Shown here: in pieces, positions 35,629 through 47,249 of the stretch
Layout of the letters: the number at the start of each line of letters is the position of its first letter
Position numbering within the stretch: position 1 is the first letter of the stretch
Assembly: GCF_019320115.1 (NCBI RefSeq)
Contig: NC_089584.1
Coordinates: 106,781,799-106,845,798, forward strand
Source of the DNA: Miscanthus floridulus
Lineage: Eukaryota > Streptophyta > Magnoliopsida > Poales > Poaceae
Reading direction: 5' to 3'
DNA: 64,000 bases
Position numbers and translations under genes: made by a program
The notes under the pieces: generated by a model
Seen by the model: the letters and a program-made list of their open reading frames with translations, nothing else
The model's database searches: none
What the model was told of the DNA's origin: nothing

Positions 35629-38600
35629 TATCGATAGAATATCATCGGCAGTCCACCGAGGGGTATCCCGTGATGGTAGATTTGTCGGTGGGGATGCGCG
35701 TAATCAGGAACCAGATAGTGACACAAGGCACAGAGACAGCGATTTAGATAGGTTCGGACCGTCTGATCGACGTAATACCCTATGTCCTGTATCTTTGGTG
35801 TATTGTATTGAGATGTAGTAGATAGATCTTGATGGATCGTCTATGTATCTTGTCCGCTAGGGGATCCCTACCTCTCCTTATATACTCTGGAGGAGGTAGG
35901 GTTACAAGGAAAGTATCCTATTTGGTACTATACAATATCTTGTGGTGCACGCCGAGCAGCGCCGTGCATGCCTTGATCTTATGGGCTGGGCCACCTCTGA
36001 TGGTGCGGCCCATGTTTTGTCTTGAGGATACCGGGGGCCATACCCCCACAGCTAGTCCCCGAGCCTGACAGTAGGTGATGTAGTCACATGGTGCTAGGGT
36101 CAGAAAATAGAAAACCAGCCGAGCAGGCAGCTAGTCTCCGGGAGTAGTCTCGAGATGAGAAAAGCACACATTCACCGCAAGGTAAAGTGTGCCCACTTAG
36201 TCCCTGAGCCTACTAGAAGATGAAGAATGAATCTTGTAGTAGGGTCAAAGAAAAAGATGTCTGAAAGCTTGCCGACATCATCTGACATGCACGTATCAAG
36301 ACCCTAGATGTGCTACCCAAGATCAGCACCCTGGTCCAAACAGTAAGGGAGTCCCCGGCATCGCTGGCGATGACCGAGCACCGAGGAGCAAGGAGTCCCC
36401 GGTGTCATCAGCGATGACCGAGCACCGAGGAGTCCCCGGTGTAGGTGGCGATGTCTGAGCACCGAGGAGTTCCCAGCGTCGCTGGCGATGTCCGAGCACC
36501 GAGGAGCAAGGAGTCCCTGGCAGCGCTGGTGATTACCCAGCACCGAGGAGCGAGGAGTCCCCCGGCATCGTTGGCGATGACCGAGCACCGAGGAGCGAGG
36601 AGTCCCCTGGTATCATTGGCGATGACCGAGCACCAAGGAGCGAGGAGTCCCTGGTGTAGGCAGCGATGTCCGAGCACTGAGGAGCGAGGAGTCCCTGGCG
36701 TCGCTGGCAATGACCGAGCACCGAGGAGCGAGGAGTCCTCGGTGTAGCTAGCGATGTCCGAGCACCTAGGAGCGAGGAGTCCCCGACGTCGCTGGCGATG
36801 ACCGAGCACCAAGGAGCGAGGAGTCCCTAGCGTTGCTGACGATGACCGAGCACTGAGGAGTGAGGAGTCCCTGGCATCGCTGGCGATGACCGAGCACCGA
36901 GGAGTCCCCGATGAAGCTGGCGATGTTCGAGCACCGAGGAGTCCCCGGCGAAGCTGGCGAGGAGTCCCTGGCATTACTGATGATGACCGAGCACCTAGGA
37001 GTCCCTGTTGTAGGCGGCGATGTCCGAGCACCGAGGAGTCCTCGGTGTCGCTGGCGATGACCGAGCACCAAGGAGCGAGGAGCTCCTGGCGTCGCTGGCG
37101 ATGCCTGAGCACCGAGGAGCGAGGAGTCCCCAGCATAGGTGGTGATGACCGAGCATCGAGGAGTGAGGAGTCCCCGGCGTCGCTGGCGATGATCGAGCAC
37201 CGAGGAGCGAGGAGTCCTCGGCGTCGCTGGTGATGACCGAGCATCGAGGAGTCCCTGGCGTAGGCGATGATGTCCGAGCACTGAGGAGTCCTCGGCATAG
37301 GCGGCGATGTTTGAGCACCGAGGAGTCCCCAGCGTAGCTGGCGACATTTGTGTGGTGAAGTGTGCCCACTTAGTCCTCGAGCATGAAGAATCTGAGCGCT
37401 GAGGAGTAACCGGCATAGCTGGCGATGAAGCACGAGCGGCGAACAGTCTGGTCAACTAGTCGCCGGCGAAGTGAGCATTGAGTAGAAATGACCGGCAAAC
37501 AGTTCGATCAACTGGTCGACGATGGAGTCCATGAACCAAGCGGTCTGACCAGTTGATTGATGGAGAAGTCCACGCACCAGGTGGTCCGATCACCTGGACG
37601 ATGATCCTGCAATACAAACATGTTGAACGGGTAGTACATGATGCACAAACAAATAAACTCTAGAGAAAAATCAGCAATGGTGATGAAATGGCGTATGCAG
37701 TTTGACGATCAGCTGGCGTAAAAATATATTTATGTTTAATATAAACCGCCTGAACAGTTAGTGTGTAGCTGAGTCTCTAGCCCTTGCTAGCCTGTTAACC
37801 ATAACATGGAGCGTGGAGCTCATGCATGTGTAGGAGGAACAGGCGTGACCAAGGAGACGCTGCCGGCCACCCATAACGCAGAGGGTAGACGCTCGTGCAC
37901 GTGTAGGGAGGAGCCGGAGATAGGGTCGTCTCTAGAGGTGTCCGAGCATCAACAGGTCTGTTCAAGGTTTTGGAAAATCGTTTGGAGGGCAAACATGGAG
38001 AAAACAGTTTGGAGAAACATTGCGGCGATATATAGAGACTGGAGAATATTTAGAAAAATATTAAAGTGTGACTTAGCTTTAGACGGAGCGTTTGGTTGGC
38101 GGCGTATGGCGCTATCTGGTTGGCGTTGACGGTGAGCACCTAGCGGGTGGTGAGTTGTTGGTGAAGATGACCTCGGAGGTGGTTCTGAGATTGGATCTAC
38201 TATCACAGGGGCTGGCGTAGTCAATGATGAATCATCATCGTGGTCTGGCATGGATCTCCACGAGATTGATGAAGAGAACGCGCTATTGATTTGAGGTCCA
38301 TCTGGCTTGCCATGGATCAAGCGCACACCGCTACCTAGCATGCCAACTGTCGATAGAATATCGTTGGTAGTCCACCGAGGGGTATCCTGCGATGGTAGAT
38401 TTGTCAGTGGGGGTGCGCGTAATCAGGAACCGGATGGTGACTCAAGGTATAGAGACAGCGATTTAGATAGGTTCGGGCCATCTGATCGACATAATACCCT
38501 ACGTCCTATGTCTTTGGTGCATTGTATTGAGATGTAGTAGATAGATCTTGATGGATCGTCTATGTATCTTGTCCGCTAGGGGACCCCTACCTCTCTTTAT

Positions 38601-38769
38601 ATACTCTAGAGGAGGTAGGGTTATAAGGAAAGTATCCTATTTGGTACTATATAATGTCTTACGGTGCACGCCGAGCAGCACCGTGCATGCCTTGATCTTG
38701 AGGGCTAGGCCACCTCTGATAGTGCGGCCCATGTCTTGTCTTAAGGATACTGGGGGCCATATCCCCACA
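35629..38769. mobile_element. Non-coding LTR retrotransposon (3.1 kb) inside tnp2
   Basis: Two 422-bp LTRs (35629-36050 and 38348-38769; consensus start TGTCGATAGAATATC, end CCCCACA, the left copy starting TA) and CTAGT duplicated at 35624-35628 and 38770-38774. The LTRs differ by several percent by eye, so this is not the youngest insertion. The interior has no gag or pol, only a minisatellite and low-complexity DNA. Non-autonomous (LARD/TRIM-like); the parent family is unknown. I could not identify a standard primer-binding site after the left LTR. Confidence 0.9.
36345..37345. repeat. 45-bp-class tandem minisatellite in the LTR element
   Basis: More than twenty imperfect copies of a unit containing gatgaccgagcaccgaggag followed by cgaggagtccc and a variable ggcgtcgctggc segment. 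Long ORFs on the minus strand (up to 341 codons) merely read through the repeat. Confidence 0.9.
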
Positions 38770-40370
38770 CTAGTGAACATGAGAGAACTTAAGTTCAACT
38801 ATGGCCCTATGAAGGCCCATGACTATCATGTCATTATGACTCAGCTGCTCCCTGTTGCCGTACGTGGTATCCTCCCCCCAAAGGTCCGCGCCCCAATTAT
38901 AAAGTTTTGCTCGTTCTTCAACGCGATCTCAAAAAGGTCATTGATGTGTCCACGCTAGAGCAGCTGTAGCGGGACATAGCCAAAACTCTCATTAGGCTTG
39001 AGATGCATTTCCCATTGACTTTCTTTGATATCTCATTGCATCTGCTCATTCATCTTGTTGACCAAATTAGAGCACTTGGCCCAATGTACCTACATCAGAT
39101 GTTTCCTTTTGAAAGATTGATGAAAGTTTTTAGGAGGTATGTTAGGAACAGATTCAGGCCAGAAGGGGGTATGGTTGAAGGATGGTCAATAGAGGAGGCT
39201 ATTGAGTTCTGCACATATTATCTAGATATCAAAAGGGTCGGAGTTCCAGAATCTCGTCACGAGGGAAGACTACATGGCAAAAGAATGATTGGGAAGAAAT
39301 ATGTTACAATAGACGACCCTATTTATTTTAGACAGATATAGTCCGCTGTTCTCCAGCAAGCCAAGGGTGTGATGCCATACATTGACAAGCATAGGCAATT
39401 ACTGCAAACTCTGTATTCGAGCAGGTCATAGGCTTGACTAGATAAAAAACATAAGGAGGAATTTGACAGCTGGTTGCGACGTCGCTTGCTTGGAATAAAG
39501 TTGGGTAATCAACTGGATGCCTTAGTCAAGGGGTATTTGAGTACATATCTTAAGTACCAATGGTATGAGATCAATGGATTCACATTTTATAGAAAAAAGT
39601 AAGATGGAAAGAACACATACCAAAATTGTGGTGTCGTTTTGATGCTCACGACGAAAACGGCAACATGCAGACAATATACTATGGTTTCATAGAGGAGATA
39701 TGGGAGCTAGCCTACCGTCCGTTGAATGCAGCTCTTTTTCGCTGCCAGTGGGTCCGGCTTGAGGAAATCAACACTGACAGCGAAGGGTTCACTACCGTTG
39801 ATCTCACTAAGACCGCATATAGAGACAACCCCTTCGTCCTTGCAAGAGATGTTATGTAAGTCTTCTATGTAAGGGATAACAAGACAAAAGGAAGGCTAAA
39901 AGTAGTCCTAGAAGAGAAAAGGAAGATTGTCGGTGTCGATGGAGTGATGGATGAAGAAGACTATAAGGGCTATCAGGAAATGTATCCATTCAGGGCGAAC
40001 ATACCCCTACCTATCCTTCAGAGGATGACGAACCTACTTACGTACGAATTGATCACAATAAGGCTCTCATTGTTGATGCACCTAAAGATAGTTAGATTAT
40101 TGTTAACTATGTAATCATTATGCAGACGTTGTATCAGTAATTCGCACTGAATATTTAATTTATATTTTGTGCGCATCTCTACAATTTAATTATTGACTAT
40201 GTAATCAAATATTAAGATGATGTTCATGAACACTATTATTTGATAATTATAGACCATTAATTAATTATCATAGAATTAAATAATCAAGACACAAAATTTT
40301 GTGTTATTTTAGAATATAAACTAACTGCATTATTTCTATTAATAAATAAATAAAGAAAAGCAAACTAACC

Positions 40371-40450
40371 GAACTCCCTATCCTAGCTCAACGGTTAAGG
40401 CCGCGCACTCTGTACTCTAAGACCCGCGCTCCAAACCCAGGCGGGCCAAA
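40371..40450 (+). repeat. tRNA-like segment 1 in the CACTA
   Basis: An A-box-like TAGCTCAACGGTTAAGG is followed after about 30 bp by a degenerate B-box-like cgctccaaaccc. It shares the frame ccgaactccctatcct with segment 2. Probably a tRNA-derived repeat rather than a working tRNA; no full cloverleaf was worked out. Confidence 0.5.
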
Positions 40451-40519
40451 CTTTTTTGATTTTGCATTTATTATTTAGTAGTACATTACGATGGGATAAA
40501 AAAAATAAAACCATTCTAA

Positions 40520-40600
40520 CCGAACTCCCTATCCTAACTCAATGGTTAACGTCGTGCACTCTCGACCCTACGACCCGCGCTCGAATCTCAGACGGGTCAA
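40520..40600 (+). repeat. tRNA-like segment 2 in the CACTA
   Basis: Second copy, about 145 bp downstream of the first: AACTCAATGGTTAACG for the A box and GCGCTCGAATCTC for the B box, closer to the GGTTCGAATCC consensus than segment 1. Confidence 0.5.
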
Positions 40601-40629
40601 ACTTTTTATATTTTTTTATAAAAAGGCTA

Positions 40630-40803
40630 TGATTGTAGGCTCTAAACCGACAGTGTTTTTTTATATTTTTTACTAAAAGATGACGGCAGGGCCCTTCACT
40701 GTTAGTTTTGGTTTTAAAACCAGCAGTGATAGCTTCTATCACAGTCGGTTGCTCAAACCGAATTCACTATCGGTTTTTAAACTAAAACCGACAGTGATGT
40801 GTA
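40630..40803. repeat. Internal subterminal-type repeats, block A
   Basis: Five or more copies of the (A/T)CACTG(C/T)(C/T)GGTT / AACCGACAGTG(A/T) word, the same motif as the element's termini but located about 10 kb inside. A TATA-like ctataaaatgg follows at about 40916. Confidence 0.8.
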
Positions 40804-41640
40804 GATGCTCCTCACATGCCAACAGTGCTCCCATGACCACAACAGTTGGAACACTGCTCCCACCTACCCCGATAACTTTAGTTCAGAAATAAAAATGTAC
40901 TACGACTGCTAGCCCCTATAAAATGGCCCTCGGCCAGGAGCTAGCCCCTCCATGCATGTTGGTTTTAGCCAGGCCTTATCAGCCATGATACAATGTTTTC
41001 CTCTCACAATAAACCACATATATCGTTATGCATCGTAGTCCACCAAAATGGTGCACACATGTCCACCAAAATGGTGCACACATGAGGTACTAAAGAATGC
41101 TACTGAAGATAGAGCAACGCCGAAGATTAGAGATGCCACGAGGTTCACAGAGCCATCCGCTATGGTGCGCTCTGGACTGTATGTCTAGAGAGACCTGGTG
41201 TGCTCTCGGCAATTTCCTGTCCCGGAGCAGCATTGGTTCATCAGTGCGGTGCTGAGCTGAATCCGATGTGCTCTAGATTGTACCGAGAAAAAGGTCATGT
41301 GCAATAGAGGCATGGATTTATCGATGCCACCTTATCATCTCCAACTGGTATAGCTTGTAGACCACCTCGGTGCTATTGTTTGACCCTAGTTAGTGCTAGA
41401 AGAATGCTACTAGGTGGTTAAATTATAATGTGTTGATACACATTGATGGTAACATTGACCAGTACGCAAATAGATCTTTGTTATCGTATATGGAATTTTA
41501 GTGTAAGGTCTTTGTTATCGTATATGTAACTTATTTCTATTTTTTGTAATTTTTTGATATATTTCATTACTATCTAAATAAATATATCATTGTTGTTAAA
41601 ACTTTCCCACTGTAGTATCTAAATAAATATATCCTTTACA
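40804..41640. other. CACTA interior without a recognised gene
   Basis: Contains a 23-bp tandem duplication (tccaccaaaatggtgcacac..., about 41038-41083) and hAT-MITE-like words near 40960. There is no ORF of substance. Confidence 0.45.
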
Positions 41641-41644
41641 CATA

Positions 41645-41748
41645 TGCACCTTCACTGTCGGTTCTATTTAGAAACTAGCAGTGATAGTAACTTTCGCTGT
41701 CGGCTCTATTTAAAAACCGGTAGTTATGTCCATGCCCCCCTATATAAA
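41645..41748 (+). promoter_or_regulatory. Internal subterminal-type repeats plus TATA box, block B
   Basis: Three copies of the subterminal word (cttcactgtcggttct, aactagcagtgatag, ttcgctgtcggctc) followed directly by TATATAAA at 41741-41748 and a C-rich leader. Probable promoter of the unrecognised gene downstream. Confidence 0.5.
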
Positions 41749-42396
41749 ACAAACTGTCGGCCACATACATCTATCCCACCCACCCACGAACTCTCTCAGT
41801 CTCATTTCTCACGTTTCACTCTCACTTCTCAAGACATCCGCTCTCTCTCTACATGATTTGGTCATGACTCCTGCATTTTTCAATGGTATTGATATGTTGT
41901 CTTCTTCAATATTCTATCTATATTCATTTGATCTATATTTATATTCATGTTTCTTTGCATTCTACATTTATATATATTCTTATTCCTTATATTCGATCTA
42001 TATTTAATTATGTTGCCACATTTTACTTAGAAGAATTTTTTGTGCATATATTTTATGTTCATATTTTTTTATATTTTATCGATCAGGTGGTATGAACAAC
42101 AGACCTCCCCCACCACAATAACCAGGTTTCCACCCTGACGATGAGCCATTGGCTCCTAATGTGGTCATTCCACGGTTCCCTGTTCCAGCTATTGTATGGA
42201 CTATTTGTCAACATCTTTTTGTTTTTTTATGCTAACAAATAAGTGTAATTAGTTTAATATCATTGTTGCATGCATATATGTCGCAGACTATATCCCCAAT
42301 AGATTAGCTGCGAACAGCACTTAGCTGGTTCTTTATCTCGAACATCGTCGAGAACACGACATCTAATGCAAGTGATCGGCTATGGACGTGTGAACT

Positions 42397-44720
42397 TGAA
42401 AGGACCTAGGATACCGCCTAGAGGGGGGTGAATAGGCGTTTCTAAAAATTTACACCTTTAAATGCGGAAACAATTAGAAAGGGGAGTTTCCAAAATGGAA
42501 ACTCTAAATTAAGAGTACTACCACCCCTCACAAGTTAGCCACAAAGTAAACAAGTTATAAAGAATATATCTAGAAGGTACAACCCTGCAACACCAAGTTA
42601 GAATAGAGAATAAATATTTTCAGTGCAGGCAGGAAATACCGGACGTGTCCGGTATGAATACCGGACGTGTTCGGTATACACGATTTCTGCAGATCAGCCC
42701 CGAACTTGCTCCTTTCGATTTCTATCTTCAAACCAAACTGCACGCACCTAATGGAGATGACAATATACACAGAGAACCTGCAGCACAGCTAGAGCAACAT
42801 AAATATCAAATGAAATGCGAATTTAGACACGATATTTGTTTTACCGAAGTTCGGACTCGTTCGAGTCCTACTCTCCGTTGAGGGGGCTGCGGGCGACCCA
42901 ACGAAGGTCAGCCCTAGAGGGTACCACGAAGGTCACTCTAGCCAGAGTCTTTTCCAACTCCTTTTCCTCCTTCCACTAAATGATTCCGAGGCGGCGGAAT
43001 CGACCGTTACAAACTTTCCGAGGCACACCACAATCTCTCGGGTGCTCTCCGGCGACGCCTTGCCGTCTAGGACCAAAGAGTCCAAGAGTAACAAATGCGA
43101 ATCACGAGATTGACAATATGCACAAGTGCTCAAGTGGTGGCTTGCTCTCTTTTTCAAATTCTTTCTCAACCCACAAATTGATTTTGCAATTTGGATCACA
43201 CACTCACTAAGAGAGGGTTTAGGAGAGTTGGCAAGGCTCAATAACGTGTGTTTCTCTCAACAGAATCAGCAGCCTCCAAAGGTGGAGGCTTGGGGGTATT
43301 TATAGCCCCGTTGAAAAACTAGCCGTTTTATAGCCGTTGCAATACCGGACACGTCCGGTATGACTCACACTGCGCCAACGGTAACTAAGTTACAGTGATG
43401 TTGTGAGGCGTGGGAACTCCCGAAGAACGCCGGGACTTCCGACCGTCGGAACTCCCGACTCAAGTCGGAACCCCCGACCCTCAGTAATTTTGAAAAACAT
43501 GTAACTGAGTTAAAGTTAGTGAGGTGTCGGAACTCCCGACGCATGTCGGAACTCCCGACTCACGTCGGAACTCCCGACCCTCATGACTTTTGAAAACTAG
43601 CCGTTGGCTTCTGGTCATCCATACCGGACACGTCCGGTATGAATACCAGACACATCCGGTATGACCAGGACAGAGAACCCTCTAAGTCAGTAGAAGTGCG
43701 ACACGTCGGAACTCCCGACCCATGCCGGGACTCCCGACCGTCGGAACTCCCGACCTACGTCGGAACTCCTGACGAACCAACCCGACAACAACAATTTTAC
43801 AGCTGCTGGACAAATACCGGACACGTCCGGTATTGCCAGACCAGCAAGAAATCAGTTAGCACTTTTGTCGCTCAAATACTCAAAACTCATATGGGTTGGC
43901 TTGAGCACTTATGAAACATTATCTATCAACATGATGCATCCCTCTTAATAGTATGGCATACCTATTAAACTCAAGATAAACGAAAATATGGATTTGTACC
44001 ACTTGAGTTGTTCTCTTTTGAATTGATGCCGTCCCTTTCAATCTTTATCAAGTAAGGGTGCTACCATGTTGATATTGATCTTTTCACTTGAGCGTAGCCA
44101 TCTTGAGCTTGTGACTTGATTCCATTCATCAAGTTTGAATAATCCCAAATATATCAAGTCACTTCCATCAAATACTTCATTATAGATTTGATCCTTCACA
44201 TCAATATGACCATCTTGGCTTGATTAGTACCTCAACTAAATGCAAGTACTTTCTTCTTCACCCTAGCTAAGTTCTTCGGCCGCCAAGCCATCGCTTGCCC
44301 TTCACCCTTGCTTAGTACCTCGAAGCCTTTCCTTGCTATCTTCACCATTTCAAGCCATCAAGTCACATCTTGTGTTGAATCATCCATTCATGTATTGTTA
44401 TCATTTTCATTTCAATCTAGCAAGCTTCAAATATAAGACCAATCCATATGCAATCCCTCATGTCTCATTAACTAATAATCACGAGCTTGCTTTCACATAG
44501 TACATGGAAATCCACAATAATTAAGCCTTAGCATGAATTCTATTTGCATTGTTGTCTTGTGCTTGAACTAGATTGTTTATACAACAACACATCATTTTGG
44601 CTTTCATTAAGTACCTATGAGATAACCTTTTACCTGTCCACACTAAGCAAACGGGTTAGTCCTTTAATCACGTTGTCATTCAATCATCCAAAACCCACTA
44701 AAGGGCTAGATGCACTTTCA
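42397..44720 (-). repeat. 3' LTR of the copia-like element
   Basis: 2,324 bp. Contains head-to-head ATACCGGAC/GTCCGGTAT words (42637-42677, 43343, 43620-43660, 43816) and a tandem array of gtcggaactcccgac (43436-43770). Confidence 0.9.
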
Positions 44721-44740
44721 ATCTCCCCCTTTTTGGTGAT
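44707..44740 (-). other. Polypurine tract of the copia-like element
   Basis: On the minus strand the sequence just inside the 3' LTR reads CACCAAAAAGGGGGAGAT then TGAAAG, a classic plus-strand priming purine tract. It confirms the element's orientation. Confidence 0.8.
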
Positions 44741-45387
44741 TGATGACAACTTGATTAAAGCTTACACAAGGATATAAACATTTAAACTTTTGGGTTTAAT
44801 GATTTATGAGAGGCTCCCCCTTAATATGTGCTTATGATTAGAATTCCCAAAATGACCTCAATTGTCAATTGCACATACTAAAACATATAGGAGACTCCCC
44901 CTAAATCATTGCATCCGTGGGGTGCATGTGTGTGTGACAAAGTGAAACCGTGATGCATATGACAAGATATATCACACAAGAATAAATATAAAAGCATCAC
45001 ATCAAATATTTTCATTCTAGCATGCATAGTCCTTATGAAAATAAATATGACATATGTAATTCACACATAGCACTCATTACAAATTTTCTCAAGTCCAGAA
45101 ACCACTAAAATATATAGATAAAGATCATGTCTCAAGAGATACATAGATAAAGCATAAGTAAGTCTCATCTCTCACATGATACAATCTATCTCAAATCCAA
45201 GATACATCAATGAAGCTCAAAAACAAACTACAGCCTGCAGTACATATCTTCAGGTACAAAGATAAGCAAATGAAACTATCCTGAAGCTTTAATCAGTCTC
45301 TCTCCCCCTTTGTCATCTATCACCACAAAGGTCCAACAATGACATACTAAGGACAAAGGGGCTACAAGCTATCACGGAAAGCTGTGA

Positions 45388-47217
45388 TCACTCATCATCA
45401 TCATCTCGACCAGCATCCTCATCATCTGAGCGTGCAACACCAGCTGGACGAGAACCACCAGCATCAAATAGGTCGTAGCCACCAGAGCCGTAGTAGCCGC
45501 CAACACCTATCAAGTCACTCCACCAATCTATAGCATAGTCGTCGGTAGTGCTAGGACGTGGCTGAGAGTGAGTAGGCACACGAGCCTGAAGTGGTAGAGT
45601 GTCAGGGTGCTTAGGTGCCTGCTGCTGCTGCTATCGCTGTATGAACTCAACATACTCTCTATCATATCTAGCCTGCTGCTACTCCTCAGTCTCAGGCTCA
45701 CTAGCCGCCTCATCTGATAGAGGAGACCTAGGAGGATCAAGCTCAAGATTAGAAGCAATTTGCTTCAAAGTCTGAGTGTCCTTCCTCCTAGCCTCCCTCT
45801 CCTTCTGCTGCCTAGTCTGGATGTCATGGCACATCCCAAATATGGAGCTAAAAAGCCTGCGGATAGGTGAGGGAGGACTGCCATGGCGTGAAGTAGAATG
45901 TGAAGGAGCACATGGTGAAGGTGAAGCTCCTGCTGGTGCACCACTCCCAGGTGCATCTGCCTCTGGTGCTGCTACTGCTCCTCCTGGTCCAGCTGGAGGT
46001 AACCCTGTCTCAGGCAGATCTGCAATAATCTTCGGGGCCTTGTGAATCTTATCATACTCGAATGTGTGCCCTGTCACCTGCTCAATCATATACATGATAT
46101 AAGGGGCAAAATCACAGCCCTTGAGGGGCCTCTCTCCAACACTCCTGATCTCGGACCAAATAAAGTCAAACACGCTGAAGGGCCAAGCATCAGGTGCCAT
46201 CCTATGGAGTAGGTTCCTGGAATAATCTGCAATGTTACCCTTGTCTCCACCCTTGTAGTCAATAGTCTTCCTAAACATCCTGTCTAGGTATCTGTAGGTA
46301 GGGTGAAGACCTAGAACCTTCCCCATAGCTCCTCTCTCACCACCTAGAGGATACATGTAGGTGAGCTGCTTAGGAGGTAACACCTGCTCGGTGTGGATCC
46401 TATCCCTCTGGAGATCATCCTCTGAGAAGCCAAGATGGGCGGCAAAAATATCATAGTCAACACTGTACCACTGGCCCTCAAGCATCCAGTGCATCCGCCT
46501 CTCATCCTCCTCAACAAATAGAGTAGCATAGAACTGAGCTACTACCTCTGTGTTCTAGTCATGCTGGAACTCCATGATCTCATAAACCCTAGTGCGCTGG
46601 CAAATGGTAATGGCATGATCAACTGAGGCCTTCTGCAACTCTGTAACGTACTGCCAGTCAATCCACTGAGACCTGGCAATCACAGGGTTCCTGGTGAGAA
46701 TCACACTAGAGTAGAAATCCAGGTGAAAGGCTGTCTGGAAGCGGTGATCGTACTGAACCTTAGGTAAGCCTCTCAGATCAACCCTTCGCTCATCTCTAGC
46801 TCTCCTGGTCATACCCTTTCCTCTGTAGTCAACTCTGTGAACATAGGAGGGCACATTGGGCAGACGTGTCTCAAGAAGACCATAATGCATCTCCTGACCA
46901 GGCTAGTGCTGAACTGGAGGAACTGACTCCTCCTCCTCAATCTCCTACTCCTCATCTGAGCTGTCACCATCTGATCCTCTGTCAGTGCTCTTCCTCTTTC
47001 TTTCATCTCTAGACTCAACTCTGAACTCATCAGTGTCTGTGTCAGAAGAAGAGCTCCCGGACCCCTCTGCATACTGAGCTGCTGCACTAGAGGCAGCCCG
47101 GGTGGACCTCCTGCTGGTCGACTGAAATCCAGGATGCATATCCTGTCTCGCCTTCTTGTACTTCTCAAGTGCTGGATCATGCCTGTGCTTGGACCTCGGC
47201 TCCTGTCGTCCACTCAT
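45388..47217 (-). pseudogene. Second ORF of the copia-like element (putative plant transposon protein), five TAG stops
   Basis: One continuous frame of 610 codons from ATG 47217 (MSGRQEPRSKHRHDPALEKY) to TGA 45388, broken only by five TAG codons at 46945, 46903, 46555, 45679 and 45631. A Ser/Asp/Glu-rich N-terminal part precedes a globular core (FHLDFYSSVILTRNP, QWIDWQYVTELQKASVDHAI, QWYSVDYDIFAAHLGFSEDD). A Pro/Ala/Ser-rich linker and an acidic tail (DDEDAGRDDDDE) follow. The core resembles the 'putative plant transposon protein' domain common in grass repeats. Role unknown. It lies where pol would be in a full copia element. Confidence 0.7.
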
Positions 47218-47249
47218 GGCTGCTGTCCTGTATCCAAAGATTTCCAAAG

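Larger units (their letters stand above)
31728..40095 (+). pseudogene. TNP2-type CACTA transposase, interrupted
   Basis: DDE-type transposase of the CACTA superfamily. Order of recognisable parts: N-terminal transposase-associated domain from ATG 31728 (MDREWMHLPRTDKRYMHG, FCPCKDCKNHRNF). The Tnp2 core follows (LAKQMICPIGLKVEKINACS, CPKCEAPWYK, ALSTDGMNPFDQVRSNHSTW, YNLPPWVCMKQ to 32870). After a solo LTR it continues (RQPRNDIDVFLEPVIDEL, KGYTGCVECLDD). After a second LTR element comes the DUF4218-like part (AHDYHVIMTQLLPVAVRGIL, LHQMFPFERL, GVPESRHEGRLHGK) and a DUF4216-like C-terminal part near 39630-39850. Lesions: a stop after CQIESI (about 31891), a one-base expansion of an A run at about 32338, further stops, and two LTR insertions. 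The gene cannot be translated as it stands. Confidence 0.9.

Noticed and set aside
36313..37455. Minus-strand ORFs of 229 and 341 aa, products of repeated ARSSPATPGTPRS-like units
   Set aside because: Readthrough of the 45-bp-class minisatellite inside a non-coding LTR element.
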